Assembly (NCBI GenBank): GCA_029216955.1
Contig: JANAVB010015614.1
Location: forward strand, 16,831 to 80,830
From: Iris pallida
Taxonomy: Eukaryota; Streptophyta; Magnoliopsida; Asparagales; Iridaceae
DNA: 64,000 nt
Reading direction: 5' to 3'
The notes below the pieces were generated by a model, which was not told the DNA's origin, ran no database searches, and saw only the letters and a program-made list of their open reading frames with translations. Positions 21,250-33,854 of this stretch are shown one piece after another. How positions within the stretch are numbered: position 1 is the first letter of the stretch; every line of letters begins with the position of its first letter. Position numbers and translations under genes: made by a program.

Positions 21250-23080
21250 AGCAAATTCTTAGCCCATCCCAAGCTCATCATTATAATCTTCTGGTGAGTG
21301 TCATCGTCATTTCCTCTCGATATTTCGAAGGGAGCAGTCATCAAGCTCTTCATATAATACACCGTATATAAGAGGCAGTTGGGTGCCGGTCGTTGTGGGC
21401 ATCATGGAGAACAATTCAGCACTATGCTCTCATACTCCATCCTCGTCGGGCATCTCTCCCTCATCATATCAACTTTCCTCCTGACGATAGGCTCTAAGGT
21501 CTTCTTCATTAATTCTGCATCCACCTTGCCCTTTTCGTGCGTGGTTTGCCTCAAGGAGTTGTAGTGTGTCCAGTCGTAGGAGATCAAGTTGAATATGAGC
21601 AGCGTATAGTGTTTGATGGATACATTAAAGAGTGGGATGAATAGCAACTCTATGACATCTAAGAAGAAATATACTATCTATACATACCCCATCTTTAATT
21701 CTCCTTTCTGGAGCTAAAGACTTCATCTCAGCCCGAGACACATAGATTTTGTTGCAAGATGATATTATTTCACTAAGAAAAGAAAAGAATAGATTAGAAA
21801 TATAAACTGTTGGAATTAAATGAAAACTCATATTACTTACTTGTCATGTCTATCATCCGCAAAAATATAGTCGTAAAAACTCGAAGAAATACTAGTATAT
21901 TGGCTAGGCTTTGAGGTTGAAGTTCTTGTTAAACTTTTCAAAGGTGTGACCGGATCTAAATTTTCTCGCATTCTTTTCGAAGAACTGCTAAAGTCAGTTT
22001 CTTCTACAGTATACTTTTCGAGAATTCGGTCCATTGCTTTATCACGTTTCTTTAGCCGCACGTCCACCTCATCGGAAGATTCAACAAAAACCTCCTCCAC
22101 ATTATTAATTACTCCATATGAAGATGCCTTCTTCAAAGCTGAAGATTCTTCCATCTTTTTCAAACGTCGAGATATATTCATTTGTTCAATTTCGATTGAA
22201 CCAAGCTTAGAATTGATTGAAACAAGTTGATCTAAAATCTTCGACAGTTGTTCTTCAAGCCTGCGCATCATACGCGGAATGAAGGTTTCATTTGGAGCTG
22301 GCATCCAATCTTCTATGTCTTCTATATATTCCATACGAGTAAACATCTTTCTCCAGTACTACAAAATAAAATAAGAAAACTATTTTATGTATTTCAGAAT
22401 AAATAATAGTTGAAACAAGAAAACTATTGTATATATAGCAAGAGAAAAGTACAAAAAATGAGAAAGATGGAAAGACAAATAAATTTCGAGACTAGCAAAG
22501 AATCTACTGGCCGTTTGAATGGTTATCATGAAATGTTATCATGATTAACAATTTGAGAACTCTATAAGAGGTTTAATTTTGCTGATACTCCTCGTTGTTC
22601 GAGGAGGGCTCGACGAAGTCCACCGCGAACCGAAACTTCTTCTTTCCTTCTTCATCTCCGTTTTTTCTTCCACCACCACCACCATGGCCTGTAGCTTTAT
22701 AACCAAAACATTAAATTGTTAGATGAAACAAAAAAATAAATTACGGAAAGATTACTAAATCAAAATCAAATATAACACATATTCATAGAAAATATGAGAC
22801 TAAAGATGAAAATGTTACAGAAGCAACACCACAATTTTACAACTATGCAGACTCTGCTAAGCAATAACTAAAATTTGGGATTGTGTCATCCTTGGATTTA
22901 ATTTACACAGAAGAGATTTGAGAGAACGAGCTTTTATCGGCTTCCTACCCCTCTTCTTCCTCTGAATTCTTCCCTTACTATTATCCACATTGGCTACAGG
23001 ATCTTCGTCCATGTCGTCGTCGGTGTCATCATCTAGATTGCCACCAGCTATTGGAGCATCGGTGGTGTCGTAATTGTACA
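21250..23080 (-). pseudogene. ULP1-type (C48) protease-like gene relic
   Basis: Read on the minus strand. At the 5' side (23080-22857) is an acidic stretch followed by the AT-hook-like RKKRGRKPIKARSLKSLL. Next comes a Lys/Glu-rich, coiled-coil-prone segment (22346-21840) with QLSKILDQLVSINSKLG. The C-terminal part has ULP1 landmarks: VSRAEMKSLAPERRIKDG (about 21745-21690), LFIPLFNVSIKHYTLLIFNL (from about 21645) and NCLLYTVYYMKSL (about 21385-21350). The usual catalytic set is HW...D...C. Here the His is followed by Tyr, the Asp of the YDSL motif is Asn (HYNSL), and Cys is kept in NCLLY. The 50 or more residues normally between the first two landmarks are missing, and a stop precedes the last. 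An inactive relic is likely. Mutator-like 'Kaonashi' elements are known to carry ULP1-like genes, and a FAR1/Mutator relic lies next door. Confidence 0.68.
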
Positions 23081-23084
23081 AAAT

Positions 23085-23325
23085 ATTAAATTGGATGGAC
23101 GAAAGAAAAAGTAAATATGAGTTTATTTAGGGTGCTTATTGAAACAATGGCATGAAGAATGACCTGCTATAGCAAGTTAACAAGAGGTCAAAAGTCAAAA
23201 ACAGCATTAAATGATATCTCCTGCGTTATTTAATCTGGATTTAATATTAACCATTGGATCAACATCCAGTGGTTCAGATTTAGGATGTATCGATACATCC
23301 CAAAAGGGTGGATGTATTGTAGAAT

Positions 23326-23329
<4 letters not shown>
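23085..23329 (+). repeat. Terminal repeat R1 with an 18-bp palindrome, next to (TA)n
   Basis: About 245 bases similar in direct orientation to 45640-45937 (shared AAGTAAATATGAGTT, AGAGGTCAAAAGTCAAAAAC, CATTGGATCAACA). It contains the perfect palindrome GGATGTATCGATACATCC (23283-23300) and then TGTATTGTAGAATTTTC directly before (TA)n. It looks like the right end of a mobile element, perhaps the one with the ULP1 and FAR1 relics. Confidence 0.75.

Positions 23330-23330
<1 letters not shown>

Positions 23331-23410
<80 letters not shown>
23331..23410. repeat. (TA)n microsatellite
   Basis: Uninterrupted TA run directly after terminal repeat R1. Confidence 0.97.
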
Positions 23411-23413
<3 letters not shown>

Positions 23414-24042
23414 TTCAAAATATACAAAAAACTATATATTCTTAATCATAAAATTGATGATATTTAATAATTTTATAAGTTTTATTCGATTTTTTGTTTC
23501 GGAGAACTCTATTTTTTAGAATCGAATTGAATTTCTTATTCAATCCGATTCGGTTCATTTTGATTAGATTTGTTCGAAGCTGAGTAATAGTGGAAATTTT
23601 TTTGTCATTATTATAAATTAAAAAAATAATATATCTTGTGGCTTGATCTATTGAATTTTTGCTATCCAATTAAAATTTTATACCCCTTTTCGGGATCACA
23701 AAAGTCATTCAGATTCGATGAATAATAATAGGATGGACTCTAGTTATGTACCCTTGATTATCATCACGAATCAAAAGCACATGAATATTATCAACAAAGG
23801 GCGGAAGAAAATGGGGAAAAAGTGGGCCCGTCGATAACCGTACAATGACAAAATTTCATCATTATCATATTGTTCGTCATACATGTAGGGAAATTCGTCG
23901 GTTAGGACCCACATGAGGGTTGTTTGTGCTTTGTTTGTAGGTCAGCTGTGCTCGCTAAACATGTGATGCGAAGACTATAATTTTGTCCGATTGCGCAGGC
24001 AGGCAGGCTCGAGTGGGCCACCTCGACTTTGAATTAATGGCG
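23411..24042. other. AT-rich non-coding segment
   Basis: No gene or repeat family recognised between two (TA)n arrays. Around 23760-24030 it is more balanced in composition (CTCGAGTGGGCCACCTCG) but has no coding sense. Confidence 0.5.
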
Positions 24043-24125
<83 letters not shown>

Positions 24126-24139
24126 TATATATATATATA
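24043..24139. repeat. (TA)n with an internal T-run
   Basis: TA run to about 24107, then some 20 T, then a second short TA run. Confidence 0.95.
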
Positions 24140-24712
24140 CTAGTCTACATATACGTACTTTACACGTATTTTAATTAAAATATTATAAAATTATCTATAG
24201 TATTTTCGTCTTTTCAAGATGACTATTCACATGTGTATATTTTTCTTTTAGAATGCTAAGAAATTCGAAGTACGAATTTTGTTTTTTTTTAATTTTATAT
24301 TGAGAATAATAACCTTTGGAAATGGTAATAACAGAAAATTTTATTACCATTAGAACATAAAGAGTTGTATAGAAAGAGAAGATTTCGTAGCATGCAAACT
24401 TTATTGCTTTAACTTTTAAACATAAATGACATGTAAGTTGACATGATAATATCTTGTTTACAAAATACTCAAGGGTATATTAGGAATCCAAAGTTTCACC
24501 ACCAAATTTTTCTATTATATATACTAGCATATGTGCACGTACCTTGCACGTATTTTAACATTTCTTAATTAGTTTAGGAAGACTTTTTAGGAAGATCAAA
24601 AGGTAGTCTTCCTAATTACTAAGTAGTCATTAATAAAATTAATGAATTATTTTTAATTAGTATAAGTATGTAAGAATATTTTCAGAATTCAAAAGTTTCA
24701 CCATCTAAGTTT

Positions 24713-24715
<3 letters not shown>
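24140..24715. other. AT-rich non-coding segment
   Basis: No gene. GTACSTTRCACGTATTTTAA-like words occur near 24155 and 24540 and TTTCACCAYC near 24500 and 24700, hinting at two diverged copies of one short AT-rich element. Confidence 0.45.

Positions 24716-24755
<40 letters not shown>
24716..24755. repeat. (TA)n microsatellite
   Basis: TA run directly before the first 159-bp foldback unit. Confidence 0.95.
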
Positions 24756-24758
<3 letters not shown>

Positions 24759-25211
24759 GATGAGGGAGGTGAGGTGCCACCCTATGGAGGGTGTCTACTT
24801 GTCACCCCCCACATGCTATCATCATGCACCCATGTGCTTGATGATAGCATGGGGGGTGACAAGTAGACACCCTCCCATGAGGTGGCACCCTACCTCCCTT
24901 ATTCTCTCTATATAGAGGATGAGGGAGGTGAGGTGCTACCCTATGGAGGGTGTCTACTTGTCACCCCCCACATGCTATCATCATGCACCAATGTGCTTGA
25001 TGATAGCATGGGGGGTGACAAGTAGACACCCTCCCATGAGGTGGCACCCTACCTCCCTTATTCTCTCTATATAGAGGATGATGGAGGTGAGGTGCCACCC
25101 TATGGAGGGTGTCTACTTGTCACCCCCCACATGCTATCATCATGCACCCATGTGCTTGATGATAGGATGGGGGTGACAAGTAGACACCCTCCCATGATGT
25201 GGCACCCTACA
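24756..25211. mobile_element. Three tandem 159-bp foldback (hairpin) units
   Basis: Units start at 24756, 24915 and 25074, each with GAGGATGAKGGAGGTGAGGT. Each unit is almost wholly palindromic. Arms such as GGGTGTCTACTTGTCACCCC and GGGGTGACAAGTAGACACCC flank a loop around CATGCACCCATGTGC. The period is exactly 159 bases twice. The third copy loses its last part and runs into TA repeats. This fits a foldback MITE amplified head to tail; no protein is encoded. Confidence 0.88.
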
Positions 25212-25221
25212 TATATATATA

Positions 25222-25676
25222 GGAAGCGGATCAAAAGCCCCCCTTAAAAAAATTCCTAAAAAAACCCCACATATATATATAGGAAGCGGATCAAAAGCCC
25301 CCCTTAAAAAAAACTCCTAAAAAAACCCCTCACTCTAATCCGTAATTTAATGTTAATGTTAATATTAATATTAATGTTAATATTAATATTAATGTTAATA
25401 TTAACATTAAATGCTAAAATTAATATTAAAGTTAACATTAAATTAATATTAACATTAGCATTAACATTATTATTAACATTAACATTAACATTAACATAAA
25501 TAAAAATAAAAAAATTAAATATTAACATTAACATTAATATTAACATTAACATTAATATTAACATTAATATTAATATTAATATTACGAATTAGAGTGAGGG
25601 GGTTTTTAGGGGGCTTTCTAAGGGGGGTGAGGGGGGTTTTTAGGGGGCTTTCTAAGGGGGGCTTTTGATCCGCTCC

Positions 25677-25677
<1 letters not shown>
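25222..25677. mobile_element. Foldback element 1 with TTAATR interior
   Basis: Inverted ends AGGAAGCGGATCAAAAGCCC and its complement near 25677, then CACTCTAATYCGTAAT and its complement (ATTACGAATTAGAGTG). The interior (about 25350-25585) is made of TTAATG/TTAATA units that switch to the complementary CATTAA form midway, so the whole element can fold back. The left end is doubled (25222 and 25280) and the right end is doubled too, suggesting repeated insertion or unequal exchange. Confidence 0.8.

Positions 25678-25678
<1 letters not shown>

Positions 25679-25709
<31 letters not shown>
25679..25709. repeat. (TA)n microsatellite
   Basis: Short TA run between foldback elements. Confidence 0.95.
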
Positions 25710-26268
<559 letters not shown>

Positions 26269-26658
26269 ATATAGGAAGCTGATCAAAAGCCCCCCTTTGA
26301 AAACCCCCTAAAAGTCCCCCTCACTATAATTCGTAATATTAATGTTAATATTAATGTTAATATTAATGTTAATGTTAATATTAATGTTAATATTAATATT
26401 AATATTAATGTTAATGTTAATATTAATTTTTCTATTTTTTTATATTAATGTTAATGTTAATGTTAATATTCATGGTAATGTTAATGTTAATATTAATTTT
26501 AATGTTAAGTTTAATGTAAATTTTAGTATTTAATGTTAATATTAACATTAATATTAACATTAACATTAATCTTAACATTAATATTAACATTAAATTATGG
26601 ATTAGAGTGAGGGAGTTTTTAGGGGATTTTCTAAGGGAGACTTTTGATCCGCTTCCAT
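26269..26658. mobile_element. Foldback element 3 with TTAATR interior
   Basis: Third copy: ends GATCAAAAGCCCCCCTTTG and GGGAGACTTTTGATCCGC, with a long TTAATR interior that changes to its complement near 26530. Adjacent to copy 2 with almost no spacer, and bounded by (TA)n on the right. Confidence 0.82.
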
Positions 26659-26669
26659 ATATATATATT

Positions 26670-26721
<52 letters not shown>

Positions 26722-26729
26722 TATATATT

Positions 26730-26810
<81 letters not shown>
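26659..26810. repeat. (TA)n microsatellite with TTAAAA interruptions
   Basis: Long TA run broken twice by TTAAAATA. Confidence 0.96.
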
Positions 26811-26812
<2 letters not shown>

Positions 26813-26930
26813 TTCTTCTACAATACATAGGATGTATTAATACATCCCAAATAATTGCATTGAAAATTGTGAAAGGTGTTTACTTTGACTTTGGTTTTAC
26901 CTGATATAGCAAGTAATATTCACCTGCTCA
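26811..26930 (-). repeat. Terminal repeat R2, inverted relative to R1
   Basis: Starts directly after (TA)n with TTCTACAATACAT, an exact inverted match to the end of R1. The palindrome GGATGTATTAATACATCC (26831-26848) follows, with the two central bases changed from CG to TA so that the palindrome is kept. Further inward TTACTTTGACTTTGG and TGATATAGCAAGT match R1 on the reverse strand. Confidence 0.7.
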
Positions 26931-26934
26931 CTTT

Positions 26935-27375
26935 ATTTAAAAAAAAATCCTCCTAGATTACCGTAATTCGTTGGACGTTGTACATTCAACATTTACATTT
27001 TTTACCGGCCTACATTAACGCATATTTTCCACCCTACATTAACCTGCTCAATTACATTTTCCACCCGGCTGTTATAACCCTGTTGGTAACGACATGCCAT
27101 CAAGTAATTCGTTTACTTTATTAATTCTAATGTTTATCTCAATAACAGAGGACCCATATATTGTAGAAGACAGCGATTCCAATTTTTTTCTTTTTTAATG
27201 CCTGATGCTAACGCACTATTTATTTTTTTTTTATTTTATTTTTAACGCTAGCTGCTAACGTATCATGCTGTTCAGTAATTGAAATTTTTTTGGGACTTTA
27301 AACGCATGTTGCTTACTAATTAATTTATTTATTTTTGGTTTTTTATTGCATGTTGCTCACTATTTTATTTATTTT

Positions 27376-27445
<70 letters not shown>

Positions 27446-29389
27446 TGAACGCCGACTGTTCACTTATTTAAAAAAAAAATTCTTGTTTTTTAACGATAAT
27501 ATTTTTACTTTTCTAATGATAATATTTTCGAAGAGAATGATTTTTTTTATTTTAATATTTTGTAATAGTAACCATCTTTCTAATATTTACAGTATTTTTA
27601 ATATCATAATCCAAAGTATATTCGAATTTTTACGTTAATTTTAATATCATTTATCGAAAATTTAAGCAGATATTATAATTTTAACTTTTAATGAATATCA
27701 TGAACCCACTATCCTATTGAGAAAAATATTAAAGCATGGTCAATCTAACCCATTATATTTATTCATTTAACATTAAAACATGTTAAAGAAAATCAGAATA
27801 TCATTTACTCAGGCTTCCACTATTTTTTTTATTTTTAACGCCTGCTGCAAACGTATGTTGGTGTTTAGTAATTGATTTTTTTTTGGATTTTAAACGTATA
27901 CTCCTTACTAATTAATTAATTTATTTTTGGTTTTGTAATGCATGTTGCTCACTAATTTATTTATTTTTTAACGCATATTTCACTCATTAAAATATATTTT
28001 TTAAAGTTGTATTGAATCCTGCTGCTCACTTATTTTAAAAGAAAATATGTTTTGGTTTATTAACAATACTATTTTTTACTTTTCTAATAATAATAGTTTC
28101 AAAGAGAACGGATTTTTTTTATTGTGATATTTTGTCATATTAACCATCTTTCTAATCTTTACAATATTATTAATATCATTTTCCAAAGTATATTCGAATT
28201 TTTACGTTAATTTTAATATTATTTATCAACAATTTAAACAAATATCATAATTTTAACTTTTAATGAATATCTTGAACCTACTATCCTATTGAGAAAAATA
28301 TCAAAAAAATATATTAAAACATGACCAATCTAATCTCAATATTATTTATTTATTTAATATTAAAGCATGTTCAAGAAAATCTGAATATCATTTATTCTGG
28401 CTTCCACTATTTTTTAAAGCCTGCTGCTAACGTATGTTGTTGTTCAGTAATTAGATTTTTTTTTTTGGATTTTAAACGTATGTTGCTTAATAATTAATTT
28501 ATTTATTTTTGATTTTTTAATGCATGTTACTTACTAATTTATTTATTTTTTAACGCAGATTTCACTCATTAAAATATATTTGAATTTTTACGTAATTTTA
28601 ATATCATTTATCGAAAATGTAAGCAAATATCATAACTTTGACTTTTAGTGAATATCATAAACCCACTATCCTGTTGAGAAAAATATTAAAGCATGGTCAA
28701 TCTAATCTCAATATCATTTATTCATTTAATATTAAAGTATGTCCAAAAAAATTTGAATATCATTTAATCAGGCTTCCACTATTATTTTTTTTAACGCCTG
28801 CTGCTAACGTATGTTGCTGTTCAGTAATTAATTTTTTTTGAATTTTAAATGTATGTCGCTTACTAATTAATTTATTTATTTTTAGTTTTTTAATGCATGT
28901 TGCTCACTAATTTATTTTTTTTTAACTCATATTTCACTCATTAATTTTTTTTTTGGTTTTAAGTTGTATTGAACGCCTACTGCTCACTTTTTAAAAAAAT
29001 AAAATCTGTTTCGGTTTTTTAACGATAATATTTTTTATTTTTCTAATGATAATATTTCGGAAGAGAAAGAATTTTTTTTCTTGTAACATTTTGTCATATT
29101 AACCATTTTTCGAATATTTATAGTATTTTTAATAGCATTTTTCAAAGTATATTCGAATTTTTACGTTAATTTTAATATTATTTATCGAAAATTTTAACAA
29201 ATATCATAATTTTGGTTTTTATTGAATATCATGAACTCACTATCCTATTGAGAAAAATAATAAAGCCTGGTCAATCTAATTTCAATATTATTTATTCATT
29301 TAATATTAAAACATGTTTAAGAAAATCTGAATATTATTTAATCAGGCTTCCACTATTTTTTTTTAACGTCTGCTGCTAACGTATGTTGC
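26935..29389 (+). repeat. AT-rich long-period satellite, left block
   Basis: Direct repeats with markers GCCTGCTGCTAACGTATGTT, AATGCATGTTGCTCACTAAT, ATATTCGAATTTTTACG, CCACTATCCTATTGAGAAAA and CAGGCTTCCACTATTTTTT. The CAGGCTTCCACTA marker is at about 27810, 28400, 28771 and 29341, giving spacings near 590, 371 and 570. The copies are diverged, and the open frames through them carry stops between units. Confidence 0.85.
27377..27445 (+). repeat. (CA)n(TA)n microsatellite inside the satellite
   Basis: About 55 bases of CA followed by a short TA run. Confidence 0.96.
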
Positions 29390-29630
29390 TGTCACTTCCG
29401 GTTCCCAGAATACGTATTTATTTAATATTTATCATGCATTTGTTCTATATTTAAATTCTTCAATTTCGCGCTTATTAATTTTCATGTATTTTATTTTCTG
29501 CTTTTTCTTGGCTCTTGGTTCATTTCGGTTCATGGTAAACCAACTTGGTGTGGTTTGGTTCAACATGGAAAGGAATGGATGGCTTGGATTTGGTGGAGAG
29601 AATGAATGGTGGAGATCCACTTGACCTTGA

Positions 29631-29638
29631 TATAAAAG
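29631..29638 (+). promoter_or_regulatory. TATA box of the 5' LTR
   Basis: TATAAAAG, about 240 bases into the LTR, followed by a pyrimidine-rich CTTCTTTCATTCTTTCTC stretch typical of a transcript start. Conserved at 37629-37636 in the 3' LTR. Confidence 0.65.
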
Positions 29639-30040
29639 TTCTTCTTTCATTCTTTCTCTTCATTCATTCACATTTACTTCTCCACCAAACCCTAATCCAC
29701 TTGTGAGAGGCAAGTACATTTTGCACACCATGAGGGATTTCATGCATCCCCATTTATTTTTAGTCTATGTTGTTCATCTTCTCTTCCTCTACAAGTTTAG
29801 GTCTTGAAGTTTTTGATTTCCATGGATGGTTGGGTGTAGATCTAAGTTTTAAGTTTTAGTTTTCGTATGGATTTTATGGTTTTGATCTATCAAACTCTGT
29901 TGTTTTCGAAAATAAGTGGTTCCATGTTGTAGAGAATTTAATTCTATTGAAGTTTGGCTTTTGAAAAGTTAGATTTCGATTTATTTTGAGGAAGTTATGG
30001 CCAAAACAATTTTGGTCAAACTTCTATGTTCATCTGCAGC

Positions 30041-30475
30041 ATGAACCACATGTCGCAGTAGAGCCGCATAGATGTCGCGGTTGGGCCGCATGAGGTCGCA
30101 TGTCGCAGTAGAGCCGCATAGATGTCGCGGTTGGGCCGCATGAGGCCGCATGTCGCAGTAGAGCCGCATAGATGTCGCGGTTGGGCCGCATGAGGTCGCA
30201 TGTCGCAGTTGAGCCGCATGATGCCGCGAATGAGCCGCATGGGGCACTTGTCGCAGTTGAGCCGCATGATGCCGCGAATGAGCTGCATGGGGCACATGTC
30301 GCAGTTGAGCCGCATGGTGTCGCAGTTGGGCCGCATGGGACACATGTCGCAGTTGAGCCGCATGGTGTCGCAGTTGGGCCGCATGAGCTGTATGTCGCAG
30401 TTGAGCCGCATATGGTGTCGCAGTAGGGCCGCATGAGCCGCATGTCGCAGTAGGTCCGCATGCATGTCGCAGAAT
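30041..30475 (+). repeat. GC-rich tandem array in the 5' LTR (50-bp units)
   Basis: Units built on GAGCCGCATAGATGTCGCGG, at 30061, 30111 and 30161 (three copies of 50 bases). About 300 bases of shorter, related units follow (GTCGCAGTTGAGCCGCATG with GGGGCAC or GGTGTCGCAG). Rich in CG and CNG cytosines, unlike the rest of the LTR. Confidence 0.92.
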
Positions 30476-32183
30476 AGGCCGCATATGCCTATTTTGGTTG
30501 TTTCTGACTGTTATATGTCCTATTTTGTCTGAATTATGGCTAGAATTTCTTCTAACTCCCAACATGAAAGTTGTAGATATTTTTCTTGGCTTCAAGAATG
30601 TGTTACCAACTATTTTATGCTAGTTATAGACTCGACCATGCTTAATACTAATTTGACTTTCATGCCTCGTCACGAATTGACCCCGACTGTTACTTTGACT
30701 AATAATTGATCATGCGTTCCTAGTTGGAACTAAGAGACTGGCTAGTCGTCTTATTGAATTGAATGAATGAGACACGTTCATATTAATTATGAACTATTGT
30801 AATCGACTGGCTGATCTCGAATATTGACATACAGGCACATGCATGCTTCAATTTATTTATTTATTTATTTATTTTACAAAAGCAGCATGTGTACTTTATG
30901 GTCAAGGCATGATTACTCTATGGTTAGTTCTGATTGTTGCATTACGCTATGTAAGACATGCAACCTAACCGCACTGGTATCGTTGTAGAGTTGTGCATAT
31001 CGTACCCCGTACGAAAGTACTCATTTGAATGACCATGACCCACGGCATGAGATTTCACTTAACGTAGAGACTATTAAGTTAAATAAAATAATGATTGCAT
31101 GGAGAGAATGGATTCCCGAGTTCTTACATGGCAGCCCTCTTGGGACTAGTAGTGCCCGACAGGCCGGCTGGTCCCCACAGATACTGCAAATCTGCCACAC
31201 GGGCAGGGAGCGGTATCTGGTTATATTATCTATTGTATATTGTATATTGATGACGGGCGTCCTACTGGAACTCGTCTAATTCATGATTGGCGCAATTGAT
31301 TGACTGGGTAAACTAGCCTTGCTTGCACATAGTAAGAACTGAGGAATCCCTATTGCATAATTCCAGGATAACTTGGAACTCACAGTAGCAAGCCGTAGTA
31401 GTTGAATGGCCGTTTAAATTAATTTGTTTGTGTACTGTATGTCCTCTGTTACCTAACTGAGATGATCAGAATGTCAGGACATGACGTGCCAACTTCTGTC
31501 CTTGTTTGGTTGGGAGGTTGGTTCGAAGTGTCGTGATACTATGTGAATCCCAGTAGAAAGCAGAGATCTATTTATCATATTTTCTCATTACTGGTTTTAA
31601 TCCCTCATATCGTGCTTCCTTGTGGTACTTGCTATTAGAGGTCTAACCTCTCTGGTTTTGTATGGCCAGATTTAGAGCCGGTCCCCGAGGATCCAGCTTA
31701 CTTCTACCTCTACAATGGTCAACACTAGAGGGATGATCGCAGGAGGGCTCGAGTGGGTTTTCTTACTTTCCCGTTCGTTTTGTTAAATACTTTATACTTT
31801 GTCGTTTGGCACCGACATGTTAGTCGGATTGTCTTGTACCTACTTTTGCATAATTGTAACTAAGTCAGGCTGTAGCTGATAACAATTGTGTATACTGACT
31901 ACATCATCTGGCTGTGTTTTGTAAAGCCAGATATCAAGAACATTTTGACTGAGCGTTTGAGACGCCTTACTGCTTTATCTTACATGTTCTCTATTTTCTG
32001 TTTCTTGTTTGAATGATTGAGACAATAGATGTGAAGTGACCATAGGGAGACTTTCATGTAGTATGCACCCCCTCGTCTTGTTAGACAGCATTGATCGTAT
32101 TATACGGTATTCATCTACCCGTAATACGTAGCTGGCTGAGTCATTTTTCCCGCTCTCCAGTATTCTGGTTCTGGGGCGTGACA

Positions 32184-32208
32184 AGGTTTTAGTGGTGGCC
32201 CATGCAGG
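32184..32208 (+). other. Putative primer-binding region of the Gypsy element
   Basis: Directly after the 5' LTR the sequence reads AGGTTTTAGTGGTGGCCC. It starts TGGT like sites for plant initiator-Met tRNA (TGGTATCAGAGC) but then differs. The same TTTAGTGGTGGCC stretch follows the 5' LTR of retrotransposon A at 53330-53356, so it is conserved in this lineage. The priming tRNA was not identified. Confidence 0.6.
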
Positions 32209-32303
32209 TCTGATTTTAGACTTGTGGGGTGTTTTGATTTATAGGATGTCTCAATCACACATGTTCCCCCTTGATCTCATGATTCGTTGTTCTCAACTCT
32301 AGC

Positions 32304-33854
32304 TTGACATTCCAGTATCCTTTGACTTCATTGATCTTTCCTGTCCGGTCGTTTGATTGTTCTCTTATCCCTTTTCTTAGGGGCACCTCGTCCGCATCTG
32401 TCAGGACTGGGCAACAACAACAACAAGAGCAACACGGACAACCTGACCATGTTGGTCAGCAACAAGGGCCGGTACTAACTCAAGAGACCATCCAAGAAGA
32501 AGTAATAGTGGAAGCAGCAGCTGGACCGCAGTATCCGGATGTTCCACCACCAACAACAGTTCCACCTACCCCTGTGGAAGTGCACACACCAGCCCTTCTG
32601 GAGATCATGAGAGAAATGATGGCTACCCAACAACATCAGATGTTAGCCCAGCAGCGCATGCACGCTCAGTTGCAGGAGCAGAACGTACTACTCAACCAAG
32701 GGTTGCAGACGGCATTAAAAAGAGGGTCGAGGCCAGATTCAGGAGCATCAGCCAAGTTTTGCAAGTACAACCCCCGTCATTTCGAGGGCACGGAAGATGC
32801 CATCTCAGCAGATGCATGGCTTAAGGATATTGAGGCTATTCTGACAGCGGCTAAGGTGCCGGCAGAAGAACGTGTGGATCAAGTGAAGTTGTTACTTCAG
32901 GATCTCGCACGTGATTGGTGGGAATCAGAGGAAGTAGGTATCAGACGTCCTGTTGCTTGGGACGATTTTACCGCAAGATTTAAGACGAAGTACTATGGAG
33001 TTGTGGCGCAGTTTGAGCTACAACAGAAGTTTATCAACCTCAAGCAGGCCGGTAAGACGGTAGATGCTTACGCAGCGGAGTTCTGCAGATTGAGTAGGTT
33101 CGCCCCAGAGATGGTAGCGACAGAGAGCCAGAGGGCTATGAGGTTCCAGCAAGGGTTTCACCTTGAGCTCTTGCAATTGATAGAAGGGCACAACTACCAG
33201 ACTTTTGATGAAGTATTGACGGTAACCCGAAGGCATGAGATCACCGTTCAGAGGATCACGACAAGGACTGGAGGTCAGAAGAGATCTCACAGTCAGATTG
33301 AAAGAGGAGGGAGAGTAGCGCCCCGAACAACAGCACCGTCTCCTGGCATTCGCATCCACGATGTGGCGATGCGAGGGCCAGCACCACCCAGGCAGCAGCA
33401 ACAACAGAAGAAGAACCAGCAACCCCCGGCAGGCTGTACTTATTGTGGGAAGGTAGGACACACTAGAGATGTGTGTCAGACATTGAACGGGTTGTGTTTG
33501 ATATGTGGAAATCCAGATCATCGGGTTGCCATATGTCCCATAAATTCGAGGTCAGGAGGACCAGCACAGCAGTTTTCTGCTCTGCCAGCACCAGGGGCAG
33601 GACAGTATCGAGGACTAGCAGTGGCAGTGAGACCATTGGCCCAGCGTCCGTTAATGCCGTAAGCTCAGATGTTTCGGCAGCAGGGACCGCCGATGCAGCA
33701 ACACCAGCATAGACCACCCTAGCATCATCAAGGAAGGGGCCAGCAGCAGCACCAGGCTAGGCCGCAGCATGGAAACCAACAAGGAGGTCGAGGGCAGGCC
33801 TTCACTCTGTCCTTGGAGGAGGCATTAGCATCGGGAGATGTTGTGGCAGGGTAA
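32304..33854 (+). pseudogene. gag of the Gypsy element (capsid and zinc knuckles), broken
   Basis: Structural protein that packages the element's RNA. The capsid-like part lies at about 32730-33260 (NPRHFEGTEDAISADAWL, DLARDWWESEE, AWDDFTARFKTKYYG, NLKQAGKTVDAYAAEF). Two CCHC zinc knuckles follow at about 33435-33535, CTYCGKVGHTRDVC and CLICGNPDHRVAIC. The N-terminal part is Gln-rich, with no clear ATG near the open-frame start; the real start is uncertain. Stops at 33660-33662 (TAA) and 33720-33722 (TAG) cut the frame, and the same frame ends at 33852-33854, where the protease frame takes over with a one-base shift. Confidence 0.9.

Larger units (their letters stand above)
29390..32183 (+). 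repeat. 5' LTR of the Gypsy element (2794 bp)
   Basis: TG...CA ends; nearly identical to the 3' LTR by eye except for scattered single-base changes and one missing 50-bp repeat unit. It holds a TATA-like box and a GC-rich tandem array. Confidence 0.95.

Noticed and set aside
23211..23467. IYIYIY open frames, here and at 25719-26139, 26607-26904 and 45829-46178
   Set aside because: Translations of (TA)n microsatellites.
29981..30595. Long open frames on both strands over the CCGCAT array, and the same at 37993-38513
   Set aside because: A stop-free tandem repeat inside an LTR, open in several frames at once; no protein domain.
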